Source of the DNA: Synergistota bacterium
GTDB taxonomy: Bacteria; Synergistota; Synergistia; Synergistales; Synergistaceae
NCBI GenBank assembly: GCA_023450745.1
Contig: JAEXGR010000016.1
Location: 3,533-67,532, forward strand
DNA: 64,000 bases
Direction: 5' to 3'
Made by a program: the position numbers and the translations under genes. The notes beneath the pieces were generated by a model. The model did not search any database. It was not told the DNA's origin and worked only from the letters and a program-made list of their open reading frames with translations. Shown here piece by piece: positions 8,121 through 16,134 of this stretch (position 1 is its first letter; every line of letters starts with the position of its first letter).

Positions 8121-8951
8121 ATGACTCAGGAAAGCTGTTCCCACGACTGCGGCAGCTGCCAGCAAAAGTGCGCGGAGGCGGAAAAACCCGATTTCAGCGT
8201 GCCGGCCAATCCGCTGAGCAACGTGCGGAAAGTAATCGGCGTCGTCAGCGGCAAAGGCGGCGTGGGAAAATCGCTCGTCACTTCGCTGCTGGCCTCCGCG
8301 ATGCAGAAAAAGGGCAACCAGTGCGGCATACTCGACGCGGACATCACGGGACCGTCGATACCGAAGATGTTCGGCGTGGAGACGCTCGCCACCTCCAACA
8401 GCTCGGGCATTCTGCCGCAGCATTCAAAGGGCGGCATCGACATGATGTCGGTGAACCTTCTTGTCGAAGACAAGGCGACGCCCGTCATCTGGCGCGGCCC
8501 CGCGATCGCGGGAGTCGTGAAGCAGTTCTGGAGCGACGTCATCTGGAGCTATGAGGACTTCCTCTTCGTCGACATGCCCCCGGGAACGGGCGACGTGCCG
8601 CTTACCGTCTTCCAGTCTCTGCCCGTCGACGGGATTATCATCGTCGCCTCGCCGCAGGAGCTCGTTTCGATGATCGTGGAAAAGGCGCTGCGCATGGCGA
8701 AGGAGATGGATGTGCCGATCCTCGGCATCATCGAGAATATGAGCTATATCGAATGCCCCGACTGCGGCAAAAAGATAAAGATATTCGGCGAGGGCAAAAC
8801 CGCCGAGACGGCGGCGCGGTACGGGGTTGATTTCCTCGGCGAAATACCGCTCGCGCCCGAGCTCGCCGCCCTCTGCGACGCGGGGAACATCGAATATTTC
8901 TCCGACTCTTTCCTCGACAAGGCCGTGGCCAAACTGGAATCCCTCAAGTAG
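8121..8951 (+). CDS. mrp: Mrp/NBP35-type Fe-S carrier ATPase
   Basis: Cytosolic P-loop ATPase of 276 residues that carries and transfers [4Fe-4S] clusters to apo-proteins. The deviant Walker A GKGGVGKS begins at residue 44, Walker B-like DMPPGTGD follows mid-protein, and the bridging cluster site CPDC is at 212-215. The N-terminus has four Cys (6, 10, 13, 17), as in NBP35-like members. The start chosen is ATG 8121 with AAAGGAG 9 bases upstream; the frame is open back to 8010, but that overlaps the promoter. The gene is monocistronic, with a terminator after it. It fits the Fe-S-heavy gene content of the window (isc genes, two radical-SAM activases). Confidence 0.93.
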   Translation: MTQESCSHDCGSCQQKCAEAEKPDFSVPANPLSNVRKVIGVVSGKGGVGKSLVTSLLASAMQKKGNQCGILDADITGPSIPKMFGVETLATSNSSGILPQHSKGGIDMMSVNLLVEDKATPVIWRGPAIAGVVKQFWSDVIWSYEDFLFVDMPPGTGDVPLTVFQSLPVDGIIIVASPQELVSMIVEKALRMAKEMDVPILGIIENMSYIECPDCGKKIKIFGEGKTAETAARYGVDFLGEIPLAPELAALCDAGNIEYFSDSFLDKAVAKLESLK

Positions 8952-8979
8952 GCCCGCCTGCCGCCCAAGAGACGTGATA

Positions 8980-9010
8980 AACGAGGCTCCCCGGCGGGGC
9001 CTCGTTTTTT
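8980..9010 (+). terminator. Terminator of mrp
   Basis: Stem AACGAGGC / GCCTCGTT with an inner CCC/GGG, followed by TTTTTT. Confidence 0.85.
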
Positions 9011-9090
9011 GTCGCGCGCCCGTTTGCGTAGACAGGCCCCGCGGCGGCGATATCCGCCGTTTTATGTTATGTTAAGCGGGCGTTTTATAT

Positions 9091-9096
9091 TATAAT
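9091..9096 (+). promoter_or_regulatory. -10 element of the ArsC-like gene
   Basis: Consensus TATAAT 40 bases before the ATG. The -35 (TTATGT-like, 17-18 bases upstream) is poor. Confidence 0.45.
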
Positions 9097-9135
9097 TTTT
9101 ACATTAAAAATACAGATAAGAGGAGATGACCGGCT

Positions 9136-9489
9136 ATGCTTTTACTCTGCTACCCGCAGTGAACGACATGCCAAAAGGCCAGGGGCTGGCTCAAAGAACA
9201 CGGGATCACATATACGGAGCGCAACATCAAGACCGAGAACCCCGCCGCCGGTGAGATAAAAGACTGGCAGCGGCTCTCGGGGCAGCCGCTGAAAAAATTC
9301 TTCAATACGAGCGGCAACTCCTATAAGGCGCTCGGCCTCAGCAAAAAATTACCGGCGCTCTCCGAAGCAGAGCAGATAGAGCTGCTCGCCGCCGACGGAA
9401 TGCTCGTCAAACGCCCGCTCGCCATCCTGCCTGACAGGGTGCTGATCGGATTCAAAGAAGAAGAATGGGAAAAGGAGCTCTCTCGATAA
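9136..9489 (+). CDS. ArsC/Spx-family redox protein with in-frame UGA, probable selenoprotein
   Basis: Thioredoxin-fold ArsC/Spx/YffB-like protein of 117 residues. The frame runs from ATG 9136 (AGAGGAG 10 bases upstream) to TAA 9487-9489 and is broken only by TGA at 9160-9162. The product reads MLLLCYPQ-UGA-TTCQKARGWL, and the UGA falls exactly where the family has its catalytic Cys (CYPKCTTC in Cys homologs), giving U9-x-x-C12. Family residues continue without shift after it: KKFFNTSGNSYKALGL near residue 55 and DGMLVKRP near residue 90. A stem-loop suited to a bacterial SECIS starts 14 bases after the UGA. A frame interrupted precisely at the redox residue and intact elsewhere argues for selenocysteine rather than decay. 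The substrate (arsenate or other) is unknown. Confidence 0.85.
9177..9191 (+). promoter_or_regulatory. Putative bacterial SECIS stem-loop
   Basis: GGCCA (9177-9181) pairs with TGGCT (9187-9191), with the apical loop GGGGC beginning 19 bases after the UGA. This is within the spacing known for bacterial SECIS elements, which need a G-rich small apical loop for SelB. Confidence 0.65.
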
Positions 9490-9496
9490 AGAAATA

Positions 9497-10777
9497 ATGA
9501 CTATTCCACAGAACATAAAGGATGAAATGATCGCGCGCCGGCGGGACTTCCATAAATATCCCGAAAGCGGCTGGGCGGAGTTCAGAACGACCGCGGCGAT
9601 CGCCGGAATTCTTGAAAAAACGGGCTGGAAGGTGCGCTTCGCAAAGGATTTTATCGACCCCGACGAGGTCATGGGCTATACGATAGTCCCCCAGACAGAA
9701 CGCAAGCGCGCGCTTTCGCAGGGCGCCGACAAGGGAATTCTCGCGAAGATCGGCGGCTACACCGGCCTCACGGCGACGCTTGACACCGGCAGAAAGGGCC
9801 CCGTCACACTCTTTCGCTTCGACATCGACTGTGTGGAAACCGAAGAGGCGCGCGACGCGGAACACCTGCCGGCGCGCGCGGGTTTTGCCTCCGTGAACCC
9901 CGGCTGGATGCACGCCTGCGGACACGACGGGCACGCCGCCGTCGGCCTCGCTTTGGCGGAGATGCTTATGGAGGCAAAGGAGCGGCTGCGCGGCAAAATA
10001 CGGCTCGTCTTTCAGCCGGCGGAGGAGGGCGTGCGCGGCGGTTACGCAATGTCGATGGCGGGAGTCGCGGACGACGCGGACTACTTCATCGCCATGCACC
10101 TCGGCCTCGGAAAACCGACCGGCAGCGTCTGTGGCGGCACCGGCGGCTTCCTCTGCTCCACAAAGTTCGACGCCGATTTCCGCGGCGTCGGGGCCCACGC
10201 CGGAGGGGAGCCGGAGCGCGGGAAGAACGCGCTGCTCGCGGCCGCCGCGGCGGCGGTCAACATGCACGCGATCGCGCCCCATTCGGGCGGCGCGACACGC
10301 GTCAACGTCGGCGTCCTCAACGCCGGCGAGGGGCGCAACGTCGTGCCTCCCACCGCCCACATGAAGATCGAGACGCGCGGAGAGAGCGCCGAGCTTGCCT
10401 CCTACGTCTACGCGAAGGCCAAAGAGGTGATCTACGGCGCGGCGCAGATGTACGATGTAGACGTCTCCATCTCCAAACAGGGAGAGACGATCACCGCCGA
10501 GAGCGACCGCAAGCTCGCCGCGGTAATAATGAAGGCCGCGCGGGAGGCCGCGGGCGTGACGCAGCTGGAAGAATACCGCACGATGCCCGGCAGTGACGAC
10601 GCCTGCTGGCTCATGCGGCGCGTGCAGGAACGCGGCGGGCTCGCCACTTATGTGGGAATCGGCGCTGCGACTGCCGCCGGCCACCATAACAACCGCTTCG
10701 ACTTTGACGAAGAGGCGATGCCGGTCGCGCTCGAGGTGCTGCTCAACAGCGCACTCTTGCTCAACGGACGGCAGTAG
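9497..10777 (+). CDS. M20-family amidohydrolase, aminobenzoyl-glutamate hydrolase subunit A-like
   Basis: Metal-dependent aminoacylase/carboxypeptidase of 426 residues. HACGHDGH begins at residue 139 and provides the Cys/His metal site of the M20D subfamily; FQPAEEG carries the catalytic Glu pair; GHHNNRFDFDEEA near the C-terminus supplies the last His. The stretch FDIDCVETEEA with EHLP...GFASVNPGWMHACGH is characteristic of AbgA-like proteins, which release p-aminobenzoate from folate breakdown products. No AbgB or AbgT partner is adjacent, so the true substrate may be another N-acyl amino acid. It starts 7 bases after the selenoprotein stop, probably in the same transcript, with no good ribosome site of its own. 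Confidence 0.85.
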   Translation: MTIPQNIKDEMIARRRDFHKYPESGWAEFRTTAAIAGILEKTGWKVRFAKDFIDPDEVMGYTIVPQTERKRALSQGADKGILAKIGGYTGLTATLDTGRKGPVTLFRFDIDCVETEEARDAEHLPARAGFASVNPGWMHACGHDGHAAVGLALAEMLMEAKERLRGKIRLVFQPAEEGVRGGYAMSMAGVADDADYFIAMHLGLGKPTGSVCGGTGGFLCSTKFDADFRGVGAHAGGEPERGKNALLAAAAAAVNMHAIAPHSGGATRVNVGVLNAGEGRNVVPPTAHMKIETRGESAELASYVYAKAKEVIYGAAQMYDVDVSISKQGETITAESDRKLAAVIMKAAREAAGVTQLEEYRTMPGSDDACWLMRRVQERGGLATYVGIGAATAAGHHNNRFDFDEEAMPVALEVLLNSALLLNGRQ

Positions 10778-10804
10778 GTCCGCCGCGCCGGCCCGCTTAA
10801 ATTT

Positions 10805-10832
10805 CCGCCGTTCCGCGGCGGTTATTCTTTTA
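10805..10832 (+). terminator. Terminator after the AbgA-like gene
   Basis: CCGCCG / CGGCGG stem with TTCCG loop, then TTATTCTTTT. Confidence 0.7.
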
Positions 10833-10932
10833 CCGGAAGCGCCCCCGGGCAGCCTGCGCGCCCGCGAGACCTTATCTCGGCGCGGGCGTCCGGCAATTTT
10901 ACCGCCGGACCGCCGCACACGTAAATTTCCGC

Positions 10933-10961
10933 TTGACTCTTTAGGGCAAAAGACGCAAAAT
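10933..10961 (+). promoter_or_regulatory. Candidate promoter of the Lrp-aminotransferase pair
   Basis: TTGACT (10933-10938), 17 bases, CAAAAT (10956-10961). The -10 is weak, so the call is tentative. Confidence 0.35.
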
Positions 10962-11074
10962 TATCTCTTATATTGCGCGGTTTAAGGTTTAAAAAATAAA
11001 GACAAACCGGCCGCCGATGAAAAAGCTGTTTTTTTGTTAATCAGTTAAATTTTTACGGTTTCGGAGGATTCAGG

Positions 11075-11569
11075 ATGGACAGCAGGCAGAGAGAAGAGGT
11101 ACTTCGGCTTCTTGAACAGAACGCCAGATATACGGCGAAAGATATCGCCGTCATGCTCGACATGGATGTGATAGAGGTCAGGAACGAGATCGAGATCATG
11201 GAGAAAGAGCGCACCATCTGCGGCTACCACGCGCTCGTGGATTGGGACAAGACGGACGACGAAAAGATCTCCGCTCTCATCGAGCTTAAGGTGACGCCGC
11301 AGCGCGGCGAAGGCTTCGACCGCATCGCCGAGAAGATCTACCAGTACCCCGAGGTAGAATCGCTCTATCTGATGTCGGGCGGCTACGATTTCTCGGTGAT
11401 CCTTAAAAAGGCGACGATGAAGGAGATCGCCAACTTCGTCTCGTCACGGCTCGCGGTCATCGAAGAGGTACAGGGCACGGCGACGCATATCGTGCTCGTG
11501 CGCTACAAGGACCACGGGATACAGCTGGCGGCTCCGAAAAAAGATATGAGAATGGTGGTGACGCCGTGA
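11075..11569 (+). CDS. Lrp/AsnC-family transcriptional regulator
   Basis: DNA-binding protein of 164 residues. An N-terminal winged helix (about 1-60: LRLLEQNARYTAKDIAVML) is followed by an AsnC/RAM ligand domain with VESLYLMSGGYDFSVIL near residue 95. Lrp/AsnC proteins sense amino acids. The stop codon overlaps the GTG start of the aminotransferase (GTGA), so the two are translationally coupled, and the regulator probably controls this aminotransferase in response to its substrate. The ATG has GGAGGA 8 bases upstream. Confidence 0.93.
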   Translation: MDSRQREEVLRLLEQNARYTAKDIAVMLDMDVIEVRNEIEIMEKERTICGYHALVDWDKTDDEKISALIELKVTPQRGEGFDRIAEKIYQYPEVESLYLMSGGYDFSVILKKATMKEIANFVSSRLAVIEEVQGTATHIVLVRYKDHGIQLAAPKKDMRMVVTP

Positions 11570-12735
11570 GGGATTTCATCTGCGAGAAGATAAAGAAGAT
11601 AAAGCCGTCCGGCATACGCCGCCTCTTTGACATCGCAAGCGAAATACCGGACGTCATCTCGCTCGGGGTCGGCGAGCCGGATTTCGACACCCCCTGGCAC
11701 ATCCGCGAGGAGGGCATTTATTCCCTGCACAAGGGACGCACCTTTTACACCTCCAATTCGGGGCTCCTCGAGCTCCGCGAGGAAATCGCGCGTTTCATGA
11801 AACGCAAGTACGGGCTCGCCTATGACCCCAGGCATGAGATAGTGCTGACGGTCGGCGGCAGCGAAGCCATCGACATCGCGCTGCGCGCGATCCTTAACCC
11901 CGGCGACGAGGTGGTCTACCCCGAACCCTGCTTCGTCTCCTACGAGCCCTGCATCCTGCTCTCCGACGGCGTGCCCGTTCCGGTCGCGCTCTCGGCGGAG
12001 AGCGAGTTCCGCCTCCGGCCCGAACAGCTTGAGGAGGCGATCACGCCGCGGACGAAGGCTCTGCTCATCTCCTACCCCAACAACCCCACGGGGGCGATAA
12101 TGGAGCGGGAGGACCTTGAAAAGCTGGTGCCGATCATCGTCAAGCACGACCTGCTCGTCATCTCCGACGAGATATACAGCGAACTTTCGTACAAGGACCG
12201 CCACGTGAGCATCGCCTCTCTTCCGGGGATGCTTGAGCGGACGATCGTCATTAACGGTTTCTCAAAATCCTACGCGATGACGGGCTGGCGTCTCGGCTTC
12301 GCCTGCGGCCCCGCGGAGATAATGGAATACATGCTGAAGGTACACCAGTTCGGCATCATGTCCGCGCCGACGATGAGCCAGTACGCCGCGATTTCGGCGC
12401 TCAAAAACGGCGACCGGGACATCTGCACGATGGCCGAATCCTACAACCAGCGCCGCCGTTTTCTCATGGAGGCCTTCCGTGAGATGGCTTTGCCCTGTTT
12501 CGAGCCCTACGGCGCTTTCTATGTCTTCCCCGACATTTCAGAATTCGGCATGGGCTCCGAAGAATTCTGCACGAAGCTGCTCGAATCGGAAAATGTCGCG
12601 GTCGTCCCCGGCTCGGCTTTCGGGGCCTGCGGCGACAAGCACGTAAGAATATCCTACGCCTACTCCATCGAAGAACTCAAAGAGGCGATGGCGCGCATCG
12701 CGCGCTTTGTCGAAAGGCTGCGCAGAAGCAAATAA
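11566..12735 (+). CDS. PLP-dependent class I/II aminotransferase (fold type I)
   Basis: Aminotransferase of 389 residues. SYPNNPTGA near residue 170 is the PLP-ring asparagine segment, SDEIYSEL supplies the Asp/Tyr contacts, and SKSYAMTGWRLGF holds the Schiff-base Lys234. HVRISYA near the C-terminus supplies the substrate carboxylate Arg. Sequence style is that of the aspartate/aromatic PatA-AspC group; the exact amino acid cannot be read. The start is GTG, overlapping the Lrp stop. This gene pair is a common self-regulated layout in amino-acid fermenters. A bidirectional terminator follows. Confidence 0.92.
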   Translation: MRDFICEKIKKIKPSGIRRLFDIASEIPDVISLGVGEPDFDTPWHIREEGIYSLHKGRTFYTSNSGLLELREEIARFMKRKYGLAYDPRHEIVLTVGGSEAIDIALRAILNPGDEVVYPEPCFVSYEPCILLSDGVPVPVALSAESEFRLRPEQLEEAITPRTKALLISYPNNPTGAIMEREDLEKLVPIIVKHDLLVISDEIYSELSYKDRHVSIASLPGMLERTIVINGFSKSYAMTGWRLGFACGPAEIMEYMLKVHQFGIMSAPTMSQYAAISALKNGDRDICTMAESYNQRRRFLMEAFREMALPCFEPYGAFYVFPDISEFGMGSEEFCTKLLESENVAVVPGSAFGACGDKHVRISYAYSIEELKEAMARIARFVERLRRSK

Positions 12736-12745
12736 TCGGGATTAA

Positions 12746-12790
12746 GCATAAAAAAGGAGCCGCCCCGATGAGGCGGCTCCTTTTTTATGC
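12746..12790. terminator. Bidirectional terminator between convergent genes
   Basis: A 19-bp perfect stem with A-run on the left and T-run on the right, and a CCGATGA loop. It serves the plus-strand aminotransferase and the minus-strand glycyl-radical operon, whose last stop codon lies at its edge. Confidence 0.93.
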
Positions 12791-13723
12791 TCATAAGTCC
12801 CTGCCGTTTATCTTGACGGGCACGGGCGCGGCCGCTTTGAATATGGCGGCCTTGTTCCGCATGTAGCCCTCGTCCGGCGCCGCGATCTCCCGCAGGGCGT
12901 ATTCACGCTCCAGTCTTTTGTAGGTTTCGGTGCCGAGGCGATGATAGGCGAGGAATTCCATGAAACGCAGCTTTTTCAGGCCTTTCACTATTTCCGCCAG
13001 TTTCAGCAGGTCTTCTTCCCCATCGTTGATTCCCGGGATGAGCGGCGTGCGCACAACGATGTCAAAGCCGCGGCCGGAGGCGTCCGCACGGCGGATGTTC
13101 TCGAGGATCAGCCCGTTGTCCACGCCGGTGAGCTGCCGGTGTCTTTCTCCGTCGGGATGTTTTATGTCCACGTGGAGCAGGCTGATGTAGGGCAGCAGCG
13201 TCTCTATCGTCTCCCACGGCGCGTAGAAGCTGCTTTCTAGCGCGCAGTCGATGCCTCGTTCACAGCAGCCCTCGAGGATTTCACGGACGAAGCCGCTCTG
13301 GTCGAGCGGTTCTCCGCCGCTGACGGTGAGGCCGCCGCCGGAGTGGAAGTAGAAGATTTCGTCTTTGGCGATTTCTTTGACGGCTTCCGCCGCCGTCATT
13401 TTGTGTCCGTAAGGCGTTATGGCCGAAGCCGGACAGACGGCGGCGCATTGGAAGCAGCCGATGCATTTGTCCCGGTCGTGGATGATTTTGTCCGCCGCTA
13501 TGACGAGCGCCTGATGGGGGCAGGCTTTGACGCAGCGCCCGCAGAGGAGGCATTTTTCGCGCGTCAGCCCACGTTCGGGCGCGGGACGCTGGGATTCCGG
13601 CGTGGAGCACCAGAGGCAGCGCAGCGGGCAGCCTTTGAGGAAGAGGACTGTGCGCAGTCCCTCTCCGTCGTGGATGGAGCTTTTTTCGAGTCGCAGGACT
13701 ATGCCCGCCGCGCTGCCGTTCAT
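12791..13723 (-). CDS. Glycyl-radical enzyme activase with 2x[4Fe-4S] ferredoxin insert
   Basis: Radical-SAM enzyme of 310 residues that installs the glycyl radical on a partner enzyme. The radical-SAM site is Cys32-x3-Cys36-x2-Cys39 (GCPLRCLWC). An inserted ferredoxin domain follows with Cys58/61/64/68 and Cys87/90/93/97, as in activases of dehydratases and decarboxylases but not of PflA. GGGLTVSGGEPLDQ is the SAM-binding GGE motif. It is the last gene of the operon, 4 bases after the stop of the 797-residue glycyl radical enzyme, which it presumably activates. This differs clearly from the second activase at 18528. Confidence 0.93.
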   Translation of the reverse strand: MNGSAAGIVLRLEKSSIHDGEGLRTVLFLKGCPLRCLWCSTPESQRPAPERGLTREKCLLCGRCVKACPHQALVIAADKIIHDRDKCIGCFQCAAVCPASAITPYGHKMTAAEAVKEIAKDEIFYFHSGGGLTVSGGEPLDQSGFVREILEGCCERGIDCALESSFYAPWETIETLLPYISLLHVDIKHPDGERHRQLTGVDNGLILENIRRADASGRGFDIVVRTPLIPGINDGEEDLLKLAEIVKGLKKLRFMEFLAYHRLGTETYKRLEREYALREIAAPDEGYMRNKAAIFKAAAPVPVKINGRDL

Positions 13724-13727
13724 GGCT

Positions 13728-16121
13728 TTAGCCGCAGCTGGCGCAGGCGCCGGTCTGTACGGTGCGCGCGATGATGTCGTCCTGGACTTCTTTGCCGAGT
13801 TCGACGAAGAAGGCGGTGTAGCCCGCGACGCGGACGAGGAGGTTGCGGTATTCTTCGGGGTGCGCCTGGGCCTCCAGCAGTTTTTGCTGGTCTACGACGT
13901 TGAATTGTACGTGGTAGACGCCGAGGGAGCAGAGGCTTTTGAGGAGCGCCATGATCTGGCGGACGCCGTTTTCGCTGCCCGCCATCTGGGGGTCGAGTTT
14001 CATGTTGAGGAGGGTGCCCTGGACGAATCTGTCGTGGGGGATGTTGGCGACGGATTTGAGGACGGCGGTGGGGCCGTTGGTGTCGGTGCCGCCGTTGGGG
14101 CTGACGCCGTCTGCCAGGGGAGAGCCTGCTTTTCTCCCCGAGGGCAGGGCTCCCACTTCTTTGCCGAAGGGGGTGTTGCCGGAGACGGGCAGGATGCCGG
14201 GGGTCATGACGCCGAATTTGCTGCGGTAGTTTTCTATTTCGTCGGCGATGTAGGCGAAGAGTTCCGCGGCCAGTCCGTCTGCGTAGGGGTCGTCGTTGCC
14301 GTATTTGGGGGCTTCCTGGCAGGCTTTGAGGATTTCGGGGGCGTCTTCAAAGTCGGAGGCCAGGGCCTCGAGGAGTTGTTTCATGGTGACGCTTTTGGTG
14401 TCGTAGACGAGGTGTTTGACGGCGGCGACGCTGTTGATGAGGTCGGAGACGCCGATGCAGATGACGCCGTTGCCGGTGTTGTATTTGGCGCCGCCCCAGG
14501 CGTAGTCTTTGGCGTTTTCTATGCATTCTTCAAAGCTTATGGAGAGGGCGGGCACGGGACGGTTAAGGCAGATGTCGTCGATGATGTGGCTGGCTTTGAC
14601 GACGACTTTGATTACGTAGTGAAGCTGGTTTTTGACGGCGGCCAAGAAGTCGTCGAAGGCAGCGAAGGTCGTAGGGTCGCCGGTCTGGGCTCCCGCCAGT
14701 TTTCCCGTCTTGCGGCATTTGCCGTTTAGGAGGACGAATTCCATGACGCTGCCTAAGTTGATGTCGGCCAGCGCGGAGTAGGCGCGCAGTTTGCCGGCGA
14801 GGTTGGTTTCGACGCAGCCGCCCGGGTTCCAGTCGAGCGCTTCGCGCAGGGGGATGCCTTTGTTCATGAGCATGCGGATGCCGACTTCGTCGTTGTGGAA
14901 GGCGGGGAAGCCGGTGCCCATCGCCATGAGTTCGACGATTTTGCGCAGGAAGGCGTTGGGGTTTTTGGCCATGTTGTAGCGTACTGACAGGGACGGCTGG
15001 TAGAGTTTGGTGTCCATGGTGGCCTGGATGATCATGTATGAGAGGTCGTTTACGGCGTCGCGTCCCATTTTGTCGACGCCGCCGGCGCAGAGGTTCTGGA
15101 ACATGGGGTAGCCGGAGGAGTATTCGGCGGATTTTTCGTCCTGGAAGAGGCAGGGTTCGGAGAATTTGACCCAGAGGCAGTCAAAGAGTTCCTGGGCCTC
15201 TTCGGGGGTGAGGCGGCCCGCTTCGAGGTCGGCTTTGTAGTAGGGATAGAGGTATTGGTCCATGCGCCCCGGGTTGTAGGCGGCGGCGTTTTGTTCCATG
15301 AAGATGCAGATCTGGTAGAAGTAGAAGGACTGCATGGCTTCACGGAAGGTGCGCGCCGGCTGGGCCGGCACGCGGCGGCAGGTCTGCGCGATTTCCAGCA
15401 GTTCCGCCTTGCGCCCGGGCTTTTTTTCTTCGCCGGCCAGGCGTTCGGCTTCCGCCGCGTAGCGTTCGGCCAGGGTTTCTATTCCGCGGCAGACGATGAG
15501 GAGGGCGTCGAGGTAGACTTCTTTTTCGTAGTCACCCGGCAGGGTGGCGTCAAGTTTCGCTTTGCGCTCGCATATTTTCTCGCGCAGGCCCGCGACGCCG
15601 TTTTTGATGAACCATTCGTAGCCCGCGGTGACTTCTCCCCAGCCGCGCACGGCTTTTTTGTCGATGTAAAGGGCGCCGTTGTCGCGCAGGGCGGCGACGT
15701 CGGCGGGGATGCGCGCGAGCCATTCTTCGTAGTTGGAGCGCCCCTTCCAGTAGGGGCGGATGATTTCTTCAAAGTCTTGGCGGTCTTCGGGGCGAAGGTG
15801 GAATTTGTCGTATTTGCGGGTGTTGATGGTGTCCAGCTCACGGTCGAGGACGGACCAGCAGACGTCGGCGGAGAGGATGCCGCCGCGGATTTTGCTGCCC
15901 GCGTTGCCGACGATGAGTTCGTCGTCCCAGATTTTTATGCTTTTTTCACGGCACTGTTTCAGGAAGGCCTTGGCTTTGCGCGTCACCAGCGCCTCTCCCT
16001 GGGTCTCCAGGAAGCTCTGGGTCAGCAGCTTCGCGTCTTCAAGGTCTATTTCGGGATATGTCTCAAAGACTTTCTCTTTTAATCTCTCGATTCGTTTTAG
16101 GTACTGCGGTTGCTTTTCCAT
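13728..16121 (-). CDS. Glycyl radical enzyme 1 (dehydratase/decarboxylase/lyase class, substrate unknown)
   Basis: Pyruvate formate-lyase superfamily enzyme of 797 residues. The thiyl-radical Cys436 and base Glu438 lie in NPGGCVETN, the GCVE motif shared by diol dehydratase, hydroxyproline dehydratase, choline lyase and arylacetate decarboxylase groups, and not found in true PFL (which has two adjacent Cys). The glycyl radical site is Gly767 in RVAGYTAFF, 30 residues from the end, as usual. The tail ends ACASCG, with two Cys after the glycyl loop, which is unusual. The start chosen is the ATG at 16121 with AAAGGAGGAG upstream; the frame continues 10 codons further but lacks a ribosome site. 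The substrate cannot be assigned. Confidence 0.9.
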   Translation of the reverse strand: MEKQPQYLKRIERLKEKVFETYPEIDLEDAKLLTQSFLETQGEALVTRKAKAFLKQCREKSIKIWDDELIVGNAGSKIRGGILSADVCWSVLDRELDTINTRKYDKFHLRPEDRQDFEEIIRPYWKGRSNYEEWLARIPADVAALRDNGALYIDKKAVRGWGEVTAGYEWFIKNGVAGLREKICERKAKLDATLPGDYEKEVYLDALLIVCRGIETLAERYAAEAERLAGEEKKPGRKAELLEIAQTCRRVPAQPARTFREAMQSFYFYQICIFMEQNAAAYNPGRMDQYLYPYYKADLEAGRLTPEEAQELFDCLWVKFSEPCLFQDEKSAEYSSGYPMFQNLCAGGVDKMGRDAVNDLSYMIIQATMDTKLYQPSLSVRYNMAKNPNAFLRKIVELMAMGTGFPAFHNDEVGIRMLMNKGIPLREALDWNPGGCVETNLAGKLRAYSALADINLGSVMEFVLLNGKCRKTGKLAGAQTGDPTTFAAFDDFLAAVKNQLHYVIKVVVKASHIIDDICLNRPVPALSISFEECIENAKDYAWGGAKYNTGNGVICIGVSDLINSVAAVKHLVYDTKSVTMKQLLEALASDFEDAPEILKACQEAPKYGNDDPYADGLAAELFAYIADEIENYRSKFGVMTPGILPVSGNTPFGKEVGALPSGRKAGSPLADGVSPNGGTDTNGPTAVLKSVANIPHDRFVQGTLLNMKLDPQMAGSENGVRQIMALLKSLCSLGVYHVQFNVVDQQKLLEAQAHPEEYRNLLVRVAGYTAFFVELGKEVQDDIIARTVQTGACASCG

Positions 16122-16134
16122 TGGGACTCCTCCT

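Noticed and set aside
9126..9254. Out-of-frame ATG frame overlapping the ArsC-like gene
   Set aside because: The ribosome site is too close to its ATG, and the product has no family features.
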